Positions 45,416-56,895 of a stretch of DNA of 64,000 nt are shown here, piece by piece. The notes under the pieces are model-generated. The model searched no databases. It was not told where the DNA came from and was given only the letters and a program-made list of their open reading frames with translations. The DNA comes from Mycolicibacterium tusciae (GTDB lineage Bacteria > Actinomycetota > Actinomycetes > Mycobacteriales > Mycobacteriaceae): the NCBI RefSeq assembly GCF_002086795.1, contig NZ_MVIM01000008.1, forward strand, positions 186,001 to 250,000. Reading direction: 5' to 3'. Position numbers and translations under genes: made by a program. Each line of letters begins with the position of its first letter. Position 1 is the first letter of the stretch.

Positions 45416-46721
45416 TTCGCCCTTGCGGACCTATGTTCTCGACACCTCTGTCCTGCTTTCCGATCCGTGGGCTTGCACCCGGTTCGCCGAGCATGACGTC
45501 GTGGTCCCGCTCGTGGTCATCAGCGAACTGGAAGCCAAGCGGCATCATCATGAGCTCGGCTGGTTCGCGCGGCAGGCACTGCGGATGTTCGACGATCTGC
45601 GACTCGAACACGGCCGGCTGGACCAGCCGATACCCGTTGGGACGCAAGGTGGAACGTTGCATGTCGAGCTCAACCACAGCGATCCGACGGTGTTACCTGC
45701 GGGATTCCGCAACGACAGCAACGATGCGCGCATCCTGACGGTCGCGGCCAACCTCGCTGCGGAGGGCAAACTGGTCACACTCGTCAGCAAGGACATCCCC
45801 CTGCGGGTGAAGGCGGGCGCGGTCGGCCTGACTGCCGACGAGTACCACGCGCAGGACGTCGTCACGTCGGGCTGGACCGGGATGGACGAGGTCGACGTCA
45901 CACCCGACGAGATCGACACGCTTTTCGCCGATGGTGAAATCGACCTCGAATCGGCACGGAACATGCCGTGCCACACCGGAATCCGGCTCCTCGGTGGCAG
46001 CTCGTCCGCGCTGGGACGGGTGAACGCCGAGAAGCGAGTGCAGTTGGTTCGTGGCGACCGCGAAGTGTTCGGCCTACGGGGAAGGTCGGCCGAGCAACGC
46101 GTGGCACTGGATCTCCTGCTCGACGAATCGGTGGGCATCGTGTCGCTGGGCGGCAAGGCGGGTACCGGTAAGTCCGCACTCGCGTTGTGCGCAGGCCTCG
46201 AGGCAGTGCTCGAGCGCCGGACCCAACGAAAGGTCGTGGTGTTCCGGCCGTTGTATGCGGTCGGCGGACAGGATCTCGGTTACCTACCCGGCAGCGAGAG
46301 CGAGAAGATGGGCCCCTGGGCGCAGGCGGTTTTCGACACGCTCGAGGGGCTGGCCAGCCCCGCGGTGCTGGAGGAGGTGCTGTCGCGCGGCATGCTCGAA
46401 GTGCTTCCGTTGACACACATTCGCGGCCGGTCCCTACACGACTCGTTCGTCATCGTCGACGAGGCGCAGTCGTTGGAACGCAACGTGCTGCTGACGGTGC
46501 TGTCGCGGTTGGGTGCGGGATCTCGGGTGGTGCTCACCCACGACGTCGCCCAGCGGGACAATCTGCGCGTGGGCCGTCACGACGGCGTAGCCGCTGTGAT
46601 CGAAAAGCTAAAGGGCCACCCGCTATTCGCCCACATCACCCTGCTTCGCAGCGAGCGTTCGCCGATCGCGGCCCTCGTCACCGAGATGCTCGAGGAAATC
46701 AGCCCGGGCGCCCTGCCCTGA
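45408..46721 (+). CDS. phoH2: PhoH2: PIN-domain RNase fused to PhoH ATPase
   Basis: A 437-aa fusion. The N-terminal PIN domain (about residues 1-145) has conserved acidic residues in [25 protein letters not shown] and NDARILTVA. The C-terminal PhoH-type P-loop ATPase (about 210-437) has Walker [15 protein letters not shown] and Walker [16 protein letters not shown], with [12 protein letters not shown] after it. The protein is a sequence-specific RNA helicase and RNase in mycobacteria. GTG 45408 is chosen for the start [14 protein letters not shown]; a GTG at 45378 is less likely. Matches Rv1095. Confidence 0.94.
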   Translation: MTDSPLRTYVLDTSVLLSDPWACTRFAEHDVVVPLVVISELEAKRHHHELGWFARQALRMFDDLRLEHGRLDQPIPVGTQGGTLHVELNHSDPTVLPAGFRNDSNDARILTVAANLAAEGKLVTLVSKDIPLRVKAGAVGLTADEYHAQDVVTSGWTGMDEVDVTPDEIDTLFADGEIDLESARNMPCHTGIRLLGGSSSALGRVNAEKRVQLVRGDREVFGLRGRSAEQRVALDLLLDESVGIVSLGGKAGTGKSALALCAGLEAVLERRTQRKVVVFRPLYAVGGQDLGYLPGSESEKMGPWAQAVFDTLEGLASPAVLEEVLSRGMLEVLPLTHIRGRSLHDSFVIVDEAQSLERNVLLTVLSRLGAGSRVVLTHDVAQRDNLRVGRHDGVAAVIEKLKGHPLFAHITLLRSERSPIAALVTEMLEEISPGALP

Positions 46722-46725
46722 TCGA

Positions 46726-46983
46726 CTAGGCGCGGCGGCGGCCCCTGAGCCGCCTGGCCGGCGACATGGAACCCCGGACCAGGAACCATCCCGCGGCCGC
46801 CGCAGCGCTCAACGCCACGACTCGGTCGCCCCGGTCCGCCCTCGGCAGATCGAGCAGCGACACCAACCCCAGCACCGCGAAGCCTGTCCGCAGTGCCGGT
46901 GTACTGGTCGCGGTCGTCACCAGAGCGGTGCTGCTCTCGGAGACCACGGGAGTCGGGATTGAGCCAGTTTGGTCAACGCTCAC
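46726..46983 (-). CDS. small two-span membrane protein, unknown
   Basis: An 85-aa protein: a Ser/Thr-rich start, then two hydrophobic stretches (about residues 33-46 and 57-70) and a strongly basic end (RRLRGRRRA). GTG 46983 is preceded by AGGAGG at good spacing, which supports a real gene; the antisense frame lacks this. It lies downstream of the LuxR-type regulator on the same strand and stops five bases after the phoH2 end. Function unknown. Confidence 0.65.
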   Translation of the reverse strand: MSVDQTGSIPTPVVSESSTALVTTATSTPALRTGFAVLGLVSLLDLPRADRGDRVVALSAAAAAGWFLVRGSMSPARRLRGRRRA

Positions 46984-47051
46984 CTAGTCCTCCTGGGGAA
47001 GCCTGTTCGGTCCGGGCGACTTGACGCTAATTCGTCGGACGGCGCTGGGAA

Positions 47052-47068
47052 ATAGGGTGTTTCCCTAT
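47052..47068 (-). terminator. weak hairpin after the LuxR-type gene
   Basis: ATAGGG/CCCTAT stem around a five-base loop, 12 bases past the stop of the regulator; an overlapping GGGAAA/TTTCCC pairing is also possible. Only a short T-run follows, so termination is uncertain. Confidence 0.35.
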
Positions 47069-47080
47069 CGTCGAGTCGCT

Positions 47081-49840
47081 CTAGACCCGACCTATGTGGC
47101 GGCCCAGCTCCGCACGTGACCGGATGCCGAGCTTGCGGTAGATCCTGGCCAGGTTCGCCTCGACGGTCTTGGGACTGATGAACAGCGCATTGGCGACGTC
47201 ACGGTTCTTCATGCCCGACGCGGCGAGCTCGGCGACGCGCTGCTCAGACGGGGTCAGTTGGCTGGATCCCTGCGGGCCGACGTTGGCCCGCGCCAGCTCG
47301 GCGCGCGTGCGGTTGGCCCAAAGCGGTACGTTGTGCCGCTCGAAGACCTCGAGCGCCATCTGCAGGCTTCTCGACGCCGCCTCCTTCTTGCGCATGCGAC
47401 GTTCGAGCTGGCCGAGCAGCAGCAGGGTCCGCGCCCGGTCGAACGGCATGTCCACCCGCTCGTGTTCGGTCATCGCCTGCTGCGCCGCGGCGTGAGCGCC
47501 GGCGAGGTCACCCGTCGCCGCGAGCGTCATGGCGCGGCCACGCGCGCCGACGGCCGACATCCAGGCCCGGTCGAAGGTACGGCCGTTGCGTTCCAGTGCC
47601 TCGATGAGCGGCGCGGCTTCGGCGAGCCTGCCCAACTGCACCAGGGACTCGATGGCATCGGGCAGGAACGCGGCACCGGGCAGTTCGGTCGGCGTGGACG
47701 CGGGATCGAAGCCCGACAGCAGCGGAGCGACCGCGGCGAGCGCTTCCGGGTAGTTGCCCAGCGATACCTCGAGGAAAGCGAGGGTGGCAAGCAGCCGCTC
47801 CCCGAGCCGGAAAGTTCCTGTCTGCCTGCCGATCTCGAGTCCTGCTGCGATAGTGCGACGAGCTTCATCCTCCTGGCCGGCAAACACGGCCAAGGGTGCG
47901 CGCATGCTGTGCGCCAGGAACAGTGGCGTGCCGCCGCTGAGCTGACGGGCGCGTTCCATGGCGTCTTCTGCCACCAGGTTGGCGTTGATGAAGTCGCCCG
48001 CCCATACCGAGCTCATCACGACGTGCTGAGCGATGAAGACGTATTCGCCTTCCTCGCCCTTCTCCATGCAGCGCAGCCGGATCGCTTCGAGTTTCTGCCG
48101 CGCTGCCGCCAGTTCGCCGGTCCACTCCAGCAGGAGTGCGTGCTGCATTCTTGGCCGGAACACCAGCGGTGTGAAGGTGTCCTCATCCTCGAGTTCGAGC
48201 GCACGTTGCAGGCTTGCGCTATCGAAACCTTCGCCGGCCACGAAGTCCAACATGACCCGCATGCCCAGCGCCAGGCTGAGCAGGTGTGGCTGGCCGAGTC
48301 GCTCGGCATCTTCGACTGCCTGCCGTGCGACGTCCTTGCCCTCGCGAACCTGGTTGGCGTGCATGAGCGAATAGGCCAGCGTGATCAGCACCTGCACGCG
48401 CAGCGGACTGTTGTCATCCGCATCGTTGAGTGCCTGCTGCAGCACGGTCGTCGCCTCGAAAAAGCCCTCGGTGTAGAGGCGTACAACGGCCAAGCGGCAC
48501 AACGCCTCTGCCCGCAGATCTCCCGGCGGCAGCCGGTCCACCGTCTCCTCGAGCATTGTGGTCGCCCGCTCATGGTCGCCGGCATCGAAGTGATTCAGCG
48601 CCGAGCGGAGCCGACGTTCTGGCGCGTCACCGCCGAGGCCGATGGCCAGGTCCATGAGTTCGGCAGCGGCCTCGGGTGCCCCACGCGCCCGCGCCGAGTC
48701 GGCAGCCTTGTCGAGCGCGCGCAGCGTCACATCGTCGCCTCTGGTAGCGGCCAGAGCGAGATGCCTTGCGCGCAGCTCGGTCTCGTCAACGAGCTCGGCG
48801 AGCCTACGGTGCATCGCTCGGCGGGTTGCGGGACGCGCCTCGGTGTAGACGCCCCTTGCCAGCAGCGGGTGCGTGAAATGGATCCGGTTGCCGTCGATGG
48901 AGATGATGCCTTTGCCCTCGGCGATCTCGAGAAGGTCCACCAGCTGGTCACCGTCGCCGATCGTCGCCATCGCCACCGTCTCGACTGTGGGCGTGGCCAT
49001 GCACGACGCCGCGAGCAGCGCTTCGTGCACATCGGGGTCGAGGCTGCCGAGGCGGCTGCGGACGACATCGTTGAGCGTTCGCGGTAACGATGCCACCGTG
49101 GTGCTGAGCGTCCCGTCGTCCAGCGCCCTGGCCAATTCGATGGCATAGAAAGGATTTCCGCCGGACACCTGATGGATACGTCCCATTGCGGGCCGTGAGA
49201 AGGGCCGCTGCAGGCGCGACGAAACCGCGGAGTGCAGTTCGCGAACATTCAACGGACTGAGGCGAATACGGGTCAGGGCTTCGGGTCGCGGCAACTGCAG
49301 CCATGCCGCGCTCGCGCCGTCGTGGACCTCGGTGCGCACGCTGCCGAGTATGCCGACCGGCCCGGTGAGGCGCCGCGCGACGAATGCGATCACGTGCACG
49401 CTGGAAGGGTCGAGCCACTGCAGATCGTCGATGGCCAGCAACACCGGGCCGATTTCGGCGTGGCGCTCGATGACGGCGAGGAACGCGGCCGCGACGGCGC
49501 GTTGGTCGGTCACCTCACCCGTGCCTGCGCGCAACAGCACCTGGTCCACCGCGAGCAGCTGGGGGGCGGGCAGGTCCGCCCACGTGTGGGGGTCGACGTC
49601 GTCGAGCATGTCCGCCAGGGCGGTGTAGGCAAGAACGGATTCAGCGGCCGCGGCACGCGTGGACAGCACCCGGAACCCTCGCGCCGTTGCCTCCTCGATG
49701 GCGGCCAACCACAGCGTGGTCTTGCCGATTCCCGGCTCGCCTTCGATCAGCAGCGCGGATGGCCCGACGGTCGTCGAGGTCAAGAACGTCTTGACCGAAC
49801 GATCCTCCGTCGGGCGGCCTCGTAGACCAGCCTCCGGCAT
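47081..49840 (-). CDS. large ATP-binding LuxR-family regulator (LAL type)
   Basis: A 919-aa regulator (from ATG 49840). The N-terminal AAA domain has Walker A EGEPGIGKTTLW (about residue 35) and Walker B VLLAIDDLQWLDPS (about 133). The centre (about 350-830) is helical with TPR-like repeats, and the C-terminal LuxR helix-turn-helix is LTPSEQRVAELAASGMKNRDVANALFISPKTVEANLARIYRKL. This is the MalT/LAL architecture, ATP- and ligand-controlled activators. An in-frame ATG at 49882 would add 14 residues; neither start has a clear ribosome-binding site. Target genes unknown. Confidence 0.88.
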   Translation of the reverse strand: MPEAGLRGRPTEDRSVKTFLTSTTVGPSALLIEGEPGIGKTTLWLAAIEEATARGFRVLSTRAAAAESVLAYTALADMLDDVDPHTWADLPAPQLLAVDQVLLRAGTGEVTDQRAVAAAFLAVIERHAEIGPVLLAIDDLQWLDPSSVHVIAFVARRLTGPVGILGSVRTEVHDGASAAWLQLPRPEALTRIRLSPLNVRELHSAVSSRLQRPFSRPAMGRIHQVSGGNPFYAIELARALDDGTLSTTVASLPRTLNDVVRSRLGSLDPDVHEALLAASCMATPTVETVAMATIGDGDQLVDLLEIAEGKGIISIDGNRIHFTHPLLARGVYTEARPATRRAMHRRLAELVDETELRARHLALAATRGDDVTLRALDKAADSARARGAPEAAAELMDLAIGLGGDAPERRLRSALNHFDAGDHERATTMLEETVDRLPPGDLRAEALCRLAVVRLYTEGFFEATTVLQQALNDADDNSPLRVQVLITLAYSLMHANQVREGKDVARQAVEDAERLGQPHLLSLALGMRVMLDFVAGEGFDSASLQRALELEDEDTFTPLVFRPRMQHALLLEWTGELAAARQKLEAIRLRCMEKGEEGEYVFIAQHVVMSSVWAGDFINANLVAEDAMERARQLSGGTPLFLAHSMRAPLAVFAGQEDEARRTIAAGLEIGRQTGTFRLGERLLATLAFLEVSLGNYPEALAAVAPLLSGFDPASTPTELPGAAFLPDAIESLVQLGRLAEAAPLIEALERNGRTFDRAWMSAVGARGRAMTLAATGDLAGAHAAAQQAMTEHERVDMPFDRARTLLLLGQLERRMRKKEAASRSLQMALEVFERHNVPLWANRTRAELARANVGPQGSSQLTPSEQRVAELAASGMKNRDVANALFISPKTVEANLARIYRKLGIRSRAELGRHIGRV

Positions 49841-49994
49841 CCACAATTCCCGGCACGTAGACAACTGACACAACCCCTGCACCGCACGACGCCCCGGACG
49901 GGACCGGGATCACGCGGTGGCAGTGTGCCTGTACCCGCTACGCGGCGGATCTAAGCAACTGCTCAGCGCAATGGGATGCTCTTCGCGCGAGCGC

Positions 49995-51413
<1,419 letters not shown>

Positions 51414-51444
51414 TTGTGCTCCCTGTTCTTCGGTGTGTTTGTGG

Positions 51445-52473
51445 TTATGGCAGCGGGTAGACCGCATTGCTGTCGCCGATGAAATCGATCGCGGAGTACT
51501 CGTTGAGTTTCGAGAGGCGGTGGTAGGCCTCGATCATGCGCACGGTGCCGGACTTGCTGCGCATCACGATGGACTGGGTGGTGCAGCCGCCGCCGGAGTA
51601 GCGCACGCCCTGCAGCAGGTCCCCGTCGGTGACACCGGTGGCGCAGAAGAACACGTTCTCCCCGGACACCAGGTCTTCCGTGGTCAGCACCCGGTCGACG
51701 TCGTGGCCCGCGTCGATGGCCTTCTGCTTCTCATCGTCGTCGGTGGGTGCCAGCACTGCCTGGATGGCGCCGCCCATACAGCGGATCGCGGCGGCGGCGA
51801 TGATGCCCTCGGGAGTGCCACCGATGCCGGCCAGCATGTCGGTACCCGAATTGGGTCGGCACGCGGAGATGGCGCCTGCCACGTCGCCGTCGGAGATCAA
51901 CCGGATACGGGCGCCCGCCTCGCGGACGTCGGCGATGAGTTGTTCGTGGCGCGGCCGGTCCAGGATGCACACGGTGACGTCCCGCACCGACAACCCCTTC
52001 ACCTTGGCGACGGCGCGGACGTTCTCGCCGATCGGCGCGGTGATGTCGATCGCGCTCACCGCGTCGGGACCGACGGCGATCTTGTTCATGTAGAAGACCG
52101 CCGACGGATCGAACATGGCGCCGCGCTCGGCGACCGCGAGCACCGAGATGGCGTTGGGCATGCCCTTGCTCATCAGGGTGGTGCCGTCGACCGGGTCGAC
52201 CGCGAAGTCGCACTCCGGTCCGTCACCGTTGCCGACCTCTTCGCCGTTGTAGAGCATGGGCGCGTTGTCCTTCTCGCCCTCGCCGATCACGACGACGCCG
52301 CGCATCGATACGGAGTTGACCAGCTCGCGCATTGCGTCGACGGCGGCCCCGTCGCCGCCCTCCTTGTCACCTCGGCCTACCCAGCGTCCTGCTGCCATCG
52401 CACCGGCTTCGGTGACTCTCACGAGTTCAAGGGCGAGGTTACGGTCGGGTGCTTCACCGCGCGCGGGTGTCAT
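51445..52473 (-). CDS. glpX: class II fructose-1,6-bisphosphatase GlpX
   Basis: A 342-aa GlpX, the essential gluconeogenic bisphosphatase in mycobacteria. Metal-binding acidic residues are in [14 protein letters not shown] (about residues 61-74) and [17 protein letters not shown] (about 89-105); [20 protein letters not shown] and [20 protein letters not shown] are conserved later. It lies upstream of fum in a two-gene unit and is divergent from the DUF4245 gene (54-base spacer). Matches Rv1099c. Confidence 0.95.
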   Translation of the reverse strand: MTPARGEAPDRNLALELVRVTEAGAMAAGRWVGRGDKEGGDGAAVDAMRELVNSVSMRGVVVIGEGEKDNAPMLYNGEEVGNGDGPECDFAVDPVDGTTLMSKGMPNAISVLAVAERGAMFDPSAVFYMNKIAVGPDAVSAIDITAPIGENVRAVAKVKGLSVRDVTVCILDRPRHEQLIADVREAGARIRLISDGDVAGAISACRPNSGTDMLAGIGGTPEGIIAAAAIRCMGGAIQAVLAPTDDDEKQKAIDAGHDVDRVLTTEDLVSGENVFFCATGVTDGDLLQGVRYSGGGCTTQSIVMRSKSGTVRMIEAYHRLSKLNEYSAIDFIGDSNAVYPLP

Positions 52474-52527
52474 GGGCAGATTGTCCCATTAGCCCCCCTC
52501 CCTTTGGGACCTGGGATACTGGCGACC

Positions 52528-53175
52528 ATGACCACCCAGCCGCAGCCGGCTCCGAAGCCAGCGAAGTCGCGGCTACTGCAGGACGGCCGGGATATGTTCT
52601 GGTCGATCGCACCGCTGATAGTGGCCTGCATCGTGCTGGCCGGGGTGCTGGGTATGTGCTCGTTTCAGGCCAGCGGGCCCGCCGAGGGTCCCGTGCCCAC
52701 CTACGACGCACCGGGCGCGCTTCAAGCCGACGCGGACGCCCTCAAGATCCCGATCAGGGTGCCGCAGCTGCCCGAGGGCTGGCAACCGAACTCCGGCAGC
52801 AGGAACGGCATCGATGGGGGCCGCACCGACCCGACGTCGGGGGAGAGCCTGCGAGCGGTCAGCTCGACCGTCGGCTTTCTGGCGCCGAGCGGCATGTACG
52901 TGAGCCTGACGCAGAGCAACGCCGACGAGGACAAGCTCGTTGCTTCGATGAGACCCGACATGCGCCCGACGGGCGCCGAGGACGTCGACGGCGTGACGTG
53001 GGTGGTCTACGAGGGCGGAGATCAGGAGGGGCGGCCTGCCGAGCCGCTGTGGACGACGCGGCTGAACGGCCCGACGGGGCCGGCGCAGGTTGCGCTGACC
53101 GGGGCCGTTACGACCGACGAATTCCGTACGCTGGCTGCGGCGACGCAGACCGCCGCTCCACTGCCCACCAAATAG
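52528..53175 (+). CDS. DUF4245 membrane-anchored protein (Rv1100-like)
   Basis: A 215-aa protein: a basic, proline-rich cytoplasmic head, one membrane helix (about residues 27-46, WSIAPLIVACIVLAGVLGMC) and an extracytoplasmic domain with LPEGWQPNSGSRNGI, GFLAPSGMYVSLTQSNADEDKL and GVTWVVYEG, the DUF4245 pattern. Function unknown. It is 23 bases upstream of a dienelactone-hydrolase gene on the same strand, so co-transcription is likely. Confidence 0.88.
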   Translation: MTTQPQPAPKPAKSRLLQDGRDMFWSIAPLIVACIVLAGVLGMCSFQASGPAEGPVPTYDAPGALQADADALKIPIRVPQLPEGWQPNSGSRNGIDGGRTDPTSGESLRAVSSTVGFLAPSGMYVSLTQSNADEDKLVASMRPDMRPTGAEDVDGVTWVVYEGGDQEGRPAEPLWTTRLNGPTGPAQVALTGAVTTDEFRTLAAATQTAAPLPTK

Positions 53176-53198
53176 CCGACTGCCAAGTAGGAGACGTC

Positions 53199-54026
53199 AT
53201 GACCGCGCCCGATCCCGATGTCGCCGGCCAGGCGGCTCCGGAAGCAGACCTCACCGGCTGGACCGTTTCGCCGTTCGCCGCTGCGGGCTTCACCCATGAC
53301 GTGTATCGCAGAGGTGAGGGTCCCGGAGTGGTGCTGATCCCGGAGATGCCCGGCGCCCATCCTGGTGTGTTCGCGCTGGGAAATCATCTGGTGGACAACG
53401 GGTTCACGGTGGCAATACCGTCGCTGTTCGGCACTCCCGGGGCGCCGGCGATGCGTCCCGGCGCGGTCCCGGTCATGTTGCGCGGTTGTGTGGCAAAGGA
53501 ATTCGCGGGTTTTGCGACCAACGCCGACCGTCCGGTCGCGCACTACTTGCGTGCGCTGGCCCGCGATCTCAATGAGAACACACCGGGTAAGGGCGTCGGT
53601 GTGATCGGGCAGTGCTTCACCGGCGGCTTCGCGCTGGCGGCTGCGGTCGACGACAGCGTGCTCGCGCCCGTTCTCAGCCAGCCATCGCTGCCGTTTCCGC
53701 TGACGCCGAAACAGCGGCGCGACCCGGGACTGTCGGAAGCCGAGCTGAAGATCGTCGAACGGCGCGCGGCCAACGAGGGACTGTGCGCGCTGGGATTGCG
53801 CTTCAGCGAGGACCCGCTGGTGCCTGCCGAACGATTCAAGACTCTCAAAGACCGGCTCGGCGATGCGTTCGAGGTCATCGAGATCAACTCGAAGAAGGGC
53901 AACGAGCACGGCTTCGGCAAGATGGCGCACTCCGTGCTGACCCTTGAGCGCCGCGAGCAGGAAGGCCACCCCACCGACGACGTGATGAAGCGCGTCATCG
54001 AGTTCTTCAATCAGCGCTTGAGGTAG
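53199..54026 (+). CDS. dienelactone hydrolase family protein
   Basis: A 275-aa alpha/beta hydrolase of the dienelactone hydrolase family. The nucleophile is Cys in GVIGQCFTGGFALAA (about residue 142), the acid is near LRFSEDPLVPAERF and the His in GNEHGFGKMAH (about 237). ATG 53199 has GGAGACG upstream. Its last 20 bases overlap the convergent AI-2E gene, so the two 3' ends share DNA. Natural substrate unknown. Confidence 0.9.
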   Translation: MTAPDPDVAGQAAPEADLTGWTVSPFAAAGFTHDVYRRGEGPGVVLIPEMPGAHPGVFALGNHLVDNGFTVAIPSLFGTPGAPAMRPGAVPVMLRGCVAKEFAGFATNADRPVAHYLRALARDLNENTPGKGVGVIGQCFTGGFALAAAVDDSVLAPVLSQPSLPFPLTPKQRRDPGLSEAELKIVERRAANEGLCALGLRFSEDPLVPAERFKTLKDRLGDAFEVIEINSKKGNEHGFGKMAHSVLTLERREQEGHPTDDVMKRVIEFFNQRLR

Positions 54027-55233
54027 CGGCGGGCGACTTTTCGTCCATCTCGGGCTCGCCCTCGCTCTCGGCTTCTTCTTTGGCCTGTTCACGCTTCTGC
54101 TTGATGCGGCGGCCCAACCGCCACAACGGGTTTCGCTTCTTGGGTTTGGTGTCTTTCTCGTCGGGCTGGTCCATCGGCACACCCTTGTAAACGGCCAGAT
54201 ACACGCTGATCGTGGTGACGATGACGATCATCAGCACCGGGCCGATCACGATGCCCCACGCGCCGAACATCGCGATTCCGGCGAACACCGCCAGCAGCAT
54301 CAGTGCCGAGTCCAGGCGGGCAGCGCGGGGAACCAGTATGGGGCGCAGGAAGTTGTCGATGTTCGTCACCACGATGAGGTGGAACAGGATCACGAATATG
54401 CCGCCGTAGATATTGCCGAACAGGATCATTCCGACACCGAACGGGATCGTGATGATGCCGCTTCCGAGCGGAATGACCGACAGCGCGGACAATAGAACGG
54501 CGAGCAGGAAGAAGCCCTGGTGGAATCCGGCGATGTAGATCGACCCGGCGCCTGCGACACCCTGGCAGACGGCGATGACGAACTGGCCCATGACGGTGCC
54601 CTTGACCATCGCGCCCATCTTCGACATGTAGAGGTCGGTGATCTCCTCGCCCAGCGGATTCAGTCGCCGGATGAGCAGCAGCACCTTGTCCCGGTTGGTC
54701 AGCAGCGACAGGAACACATACAGGAACAGGATGGCCGACGTGATCGCACCGAACGCGCCGCCGGCCGCGCCCTGGAGTAGGCCGAGCAACCACTTGCCGA
54801 CTTCCTGAGCGACGGTCGTCATCGAATCCTGTAGTGACTCAGGGGTGATCGTGTAGTCGACAAACGGCACGCGGTGCAGCAGTTCGTTGGCCAACGCCAA
54901 CGACCGGTCGCCGAGGGCCGACAGATCGGTGTTCTCGACCCAGACGGCGACCCGCTCGACCATGGTGGTGATCTGGATGACCGCAAGGAACACGAACAGG
55001 CTCAACGGCACGATCACCGCGGCGAAGGCGGCCAGCAGCGTCAGCGTCGCCGACAATCCCGCGCCGAGTTTCTTGTTGAGCCGTGAGTAGAGCGGCTGGA
55101 ACAGATAGGCCGCCACCGCGGCGACCACGATCAGAATGAAATACCCACGCAGGAAGTACGCGCCGAAGGCGATCGCGACGACGGTCGCGACGGCAAGCGC
55201 ACGTTTTTGTGTCAGCGTGAATTCGGTGTTCAC
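54007..55233 (-). CDS. AI-2E/PerM-family transporter (Rv1101c-like)
   Basis: A 408-aa membrane protein with about seven to eight helices and the family patterns FLAVIQITTMVERVAVWVEN, GTVMGQFVIAVCQGVAGAG and ILVPRAARLDSALMLLAVFAGIAMFGAWGIVIGPVLM. The C-terminal tail is long and highly charged (KKRNPLWRLGRRIKQKREQA). Family members export or carry small molecules; the substrate is unknown. It matches Rv1101c by position and marks the left boundary of the accessory block that follows. Confidence 0.88.
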   Translation of the reverse strand: MNTEFTLTQKRALAVATVVAIAFGAYFLRGYFILIVVAAVAAYLFQPLYSRLNKKLGAGLSATLTLLAAFAAVIVPLSLFVFLAVIQITTMVERVAVWVENTDLSALGDRSLALANELLHRVPFVDYTITPESLQDSMTTVAQEVGKWLLGLLQGAAGGAFGAITSAILFLYVFLSLLTNRDKVLLLIRRLNPLGEEITDLYMSKMGAMVKGTVMGQFVIAVCQGVAGAGSIYIAGFHQGFFLLAVLLSALSVIPLGSGIITIPFGVGMILFGNIYGGIFVILFHLIVVTNIDNFLRPILVPRAARLDSALMLLAVFAGIAMFGAWGIVIGPVLMIVIVTTISVYLAVYKGVPMDQPDEKDTKPKKRNPLWRLGRRIKQKREQAKEEAESEGEPEMDEKSPAATSSAD

Positions 55234-55242
55234 GCGCTATTT

Positions 55243-56070
55243 CTACAGAACTTTCGCTCGGGCCTCGACCTGTTTGGCGCGTTGACCCTCGATGAACCGC
55301 ATCGACATGCGATTCAGCAGAGTGGGGGCCATCCTGGCGAACAACCATTGAACGCGCGCGATCCGTGGCTTCACCAGGATCGCCTTGTTCTTCTCGACCG
55401 CGCGCAGGATGTCCTGCGCCAACCGGTCGGCGTCGTACGGCTTGCCGCCCTGCGTTTGCAAAAAGTAGTCACGGCCGACGAATCCGCCGATGGCGCCCTT
55501 GTCGAGGATCGGCGTCTCGACGGCGGCCGGGCACACCACGAGCACGCCGACGCCGCGCGGGACCGCTTCGGAGCGCAACGCCATCGACAACCCGACGACA
55601 GCATGTTTGGTCGTCACGTAACTGGTTATCTGGCCCGCCGCGGCAAGGCCTGCCATCGACGCGGTGTTGACGATGTGGCCGTGGCCCTGGCGCAGCATCA
55701 GCGGATAGGCCGCCGCGACGCCATGGACGACGCCGCGCAGGTTGATGTCGATGATCGCGTTCCACTGGTCCAGCGTCAGCAACTCGGTATCACCGCCCCA
55801 ACAGATTCCCGCGTTGTTGAACATCAGGTCGAGTCGGCCGGCGCGGTCGACCACGTCGTTGACGACGGCCTGCACCGCCCCCGCGTCGGTGACGTCGAGT
55901 CGTGCGGCGCGTGCCCCGCCACCCAGTGCAGCGGCGGTCCGCTCAGCGGCCTCACCGTCGATGTCGGTGCAGACCACATGCGCGCCCGCGCCGACGAGCG
56001 CGCGGCACAACGCTGCGCCGATGCCCGACCCGGCGCCGGTGACGATGGCCTGCTTGCCGGCGAAACTCAC
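55243..56070 (-). CDS. short-chain dehydrogenase/reductase (SDR A)
   Basis: A 275-aa classical SDR. Cofactor loop VTGAGSGIGAALCRAL (about residues 10-25), FNNAG near 86, the Ser in VNTASMAGLAAAG near 138 and Tyr-x3-Lys in ITSYVTTKHAV (about 151-155). ATG 56070 overlaps the stop of SDR B upstream as ATGA, so both are translated together. The C-terminal part (VKPRIARVQWLFARMAPTLLNRM) resembles mycobacterial SDRs of sterol-type gene clusters, though this is not specific. Substrate unknown. Confidence 0.88.
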   Translation of the reverse strand: MSFAGKQAIVTGAGSGIGAALCRALVGAGAHVVCTDIDGEAAERTAAALGGGARAARLDVTDAGAVQAVVNDVVDRAGRLDLMFNNAGICWGGDTELLTLDQWNAIIDINLRGVVHGVAAAYPLMLRQGHGHIVNTASMAGLAAAGQITSYVTTKHAVVGLSMALRSEAVPRGVGVLVVCPAAVETPILDKGAIGGFVGRDYFLQTQGGKPYDADRLAQDILRAVEKNKAILVKPRIARVQWLFARMAPTLLNRMSMRFIEGQRAKQVEARAKVL

Positions 56071-56834
56071 TGCGCCTCCGCCAGTTTCATCACATGTCCC
56101 AGCACATCCGGGTACTTCTTCAGGTGTGCGCCGCCGTTGAGATCGAGGACTTCACCGGTGAGCCACGAGTTCTGCGGCGAACACAGGAACACCACGGCGT
56201 TCGCGATCTCCTCCGGCTTACCCGCACGCCCTAGCGCGGTGTTCTCGGTGTAGTCCTCGACGAGGCCGGGGATGAGCGACGAGCCCGCCGTCAGCGGCGT
56301 GTCGACGAAACCGGGCGCCACCGCGTTGACCCGGATGCCGCGCGGCCCCCACTCCAACGCCGCGACCTGGGTCAGCATCGACAGCCCGGCCTTGGCCGAG
56401 CAGTAGGCGCTCATCCCGACGGCAGGCTGGCGACCGTTGAGGGAGCTGATCGACACGAGCGAGCCGCCCGCTCGCAGCTTCTGTCCGGCGTACTTGGCGA
56501 CGATGAAGGAGCCGTTCAGGCACACATCGACGACTCCGCGAAACTCGTCGACCGACAGGTCGGTGATCAGGCCGAGGCTGCCGAACCCCGCGCAGTTCAC
56601 CACGACGTCGAGCGGACCGATCTCGTCGAAGAGGCGTTGCACCGAGGCCTCGTCGGTGACGTTGACCTGTGCAGCGGTATGGGGCTCGCCGAGTTCGGCG
56701 GCCCGTTCTCGCGCGCCGTCGGCGTTGAGGTCGGCGATCGTGACGCGGCAGCCGTCGGCGGCGAGCGCCTGCGCGCTGGCCCAGCCGATGCCGGACGCAC
56801 CACCGATCACGACTGCCACTCGCCCGTTGCTCAT
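56067..56834 (-). CDS. short-chain dehydrogenase/reductase (SDR B)
   Basis: A 255-aa classical SDR. VIGGASGIGWASAQAL (about residues 8-23), VVNCAG near 84, the Ser in VSISSLNGR near 135 and Tyr-x3-Lys in MSAYCSAKAGLS (about 148-152). The start ATG 56834 is chosen for the conserved NGRVAVVIGG; the longer frame crosses the operator. A KstR-like site lies 21 bases upstream and is shared with the divergent SRPBCC gene. It heads a two-gene unit with SDR A. Confidence 0.9.
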   Translation of the reverse strand: MSNGRVAVVIGGASGIGWASAQALAADGCRVTIADLNADGARERAAELGEPHTAAQVNVTDEASVQRLFDEIGPLDVVVNCAGFGSLGLITDLSVDEFRGVVDVCLNGSFIVAKYAGQKLRAGGSLVSISSLNGRQPAVGMSAYCSAKAGLSMLTQVAALEWGPRGIRVNAVAPGFVDTPLTAGSSLIPGLVEDYTENTALGRAGKPEEIANAVVFLCSPQNSWLTGEVLDLNGGAHLKKYPDVLGHVMKLAEAQ

Positions 56835-56855
56835 ACAGTTGCCCTTTCGACGCAG

Positions 56856-56869
56856 TGGAACGCGTTCCA
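56856..56869. promoter_or_regulatory. KstR-like operator between SDR B and SRPBCC gene
   Basis: TGGAACGCGTTCCA fits TnnAACnnGTTnnA at every fixed position and is fully palindromic. It lies between two divergent starts (21 and 26 bases from them), so one repressor could control both. Confidence 0.7.
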
Positions 56870-56895
56870 ACTTAGCGCTTTGACACACTCGACTC

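Noticed and set aside
47258..49087. A 609-codon plus-strand frame opposite the LuxR-type regulator
   Set aside because: Shadow of a real gene with Walker and helix-turn-helix motifs; no recognisable protein.
51649..51663. GAACACGTTC inside glpX as a KstR site
   Set aside because: It lies in coding sequence and misses the outer consensus bases.
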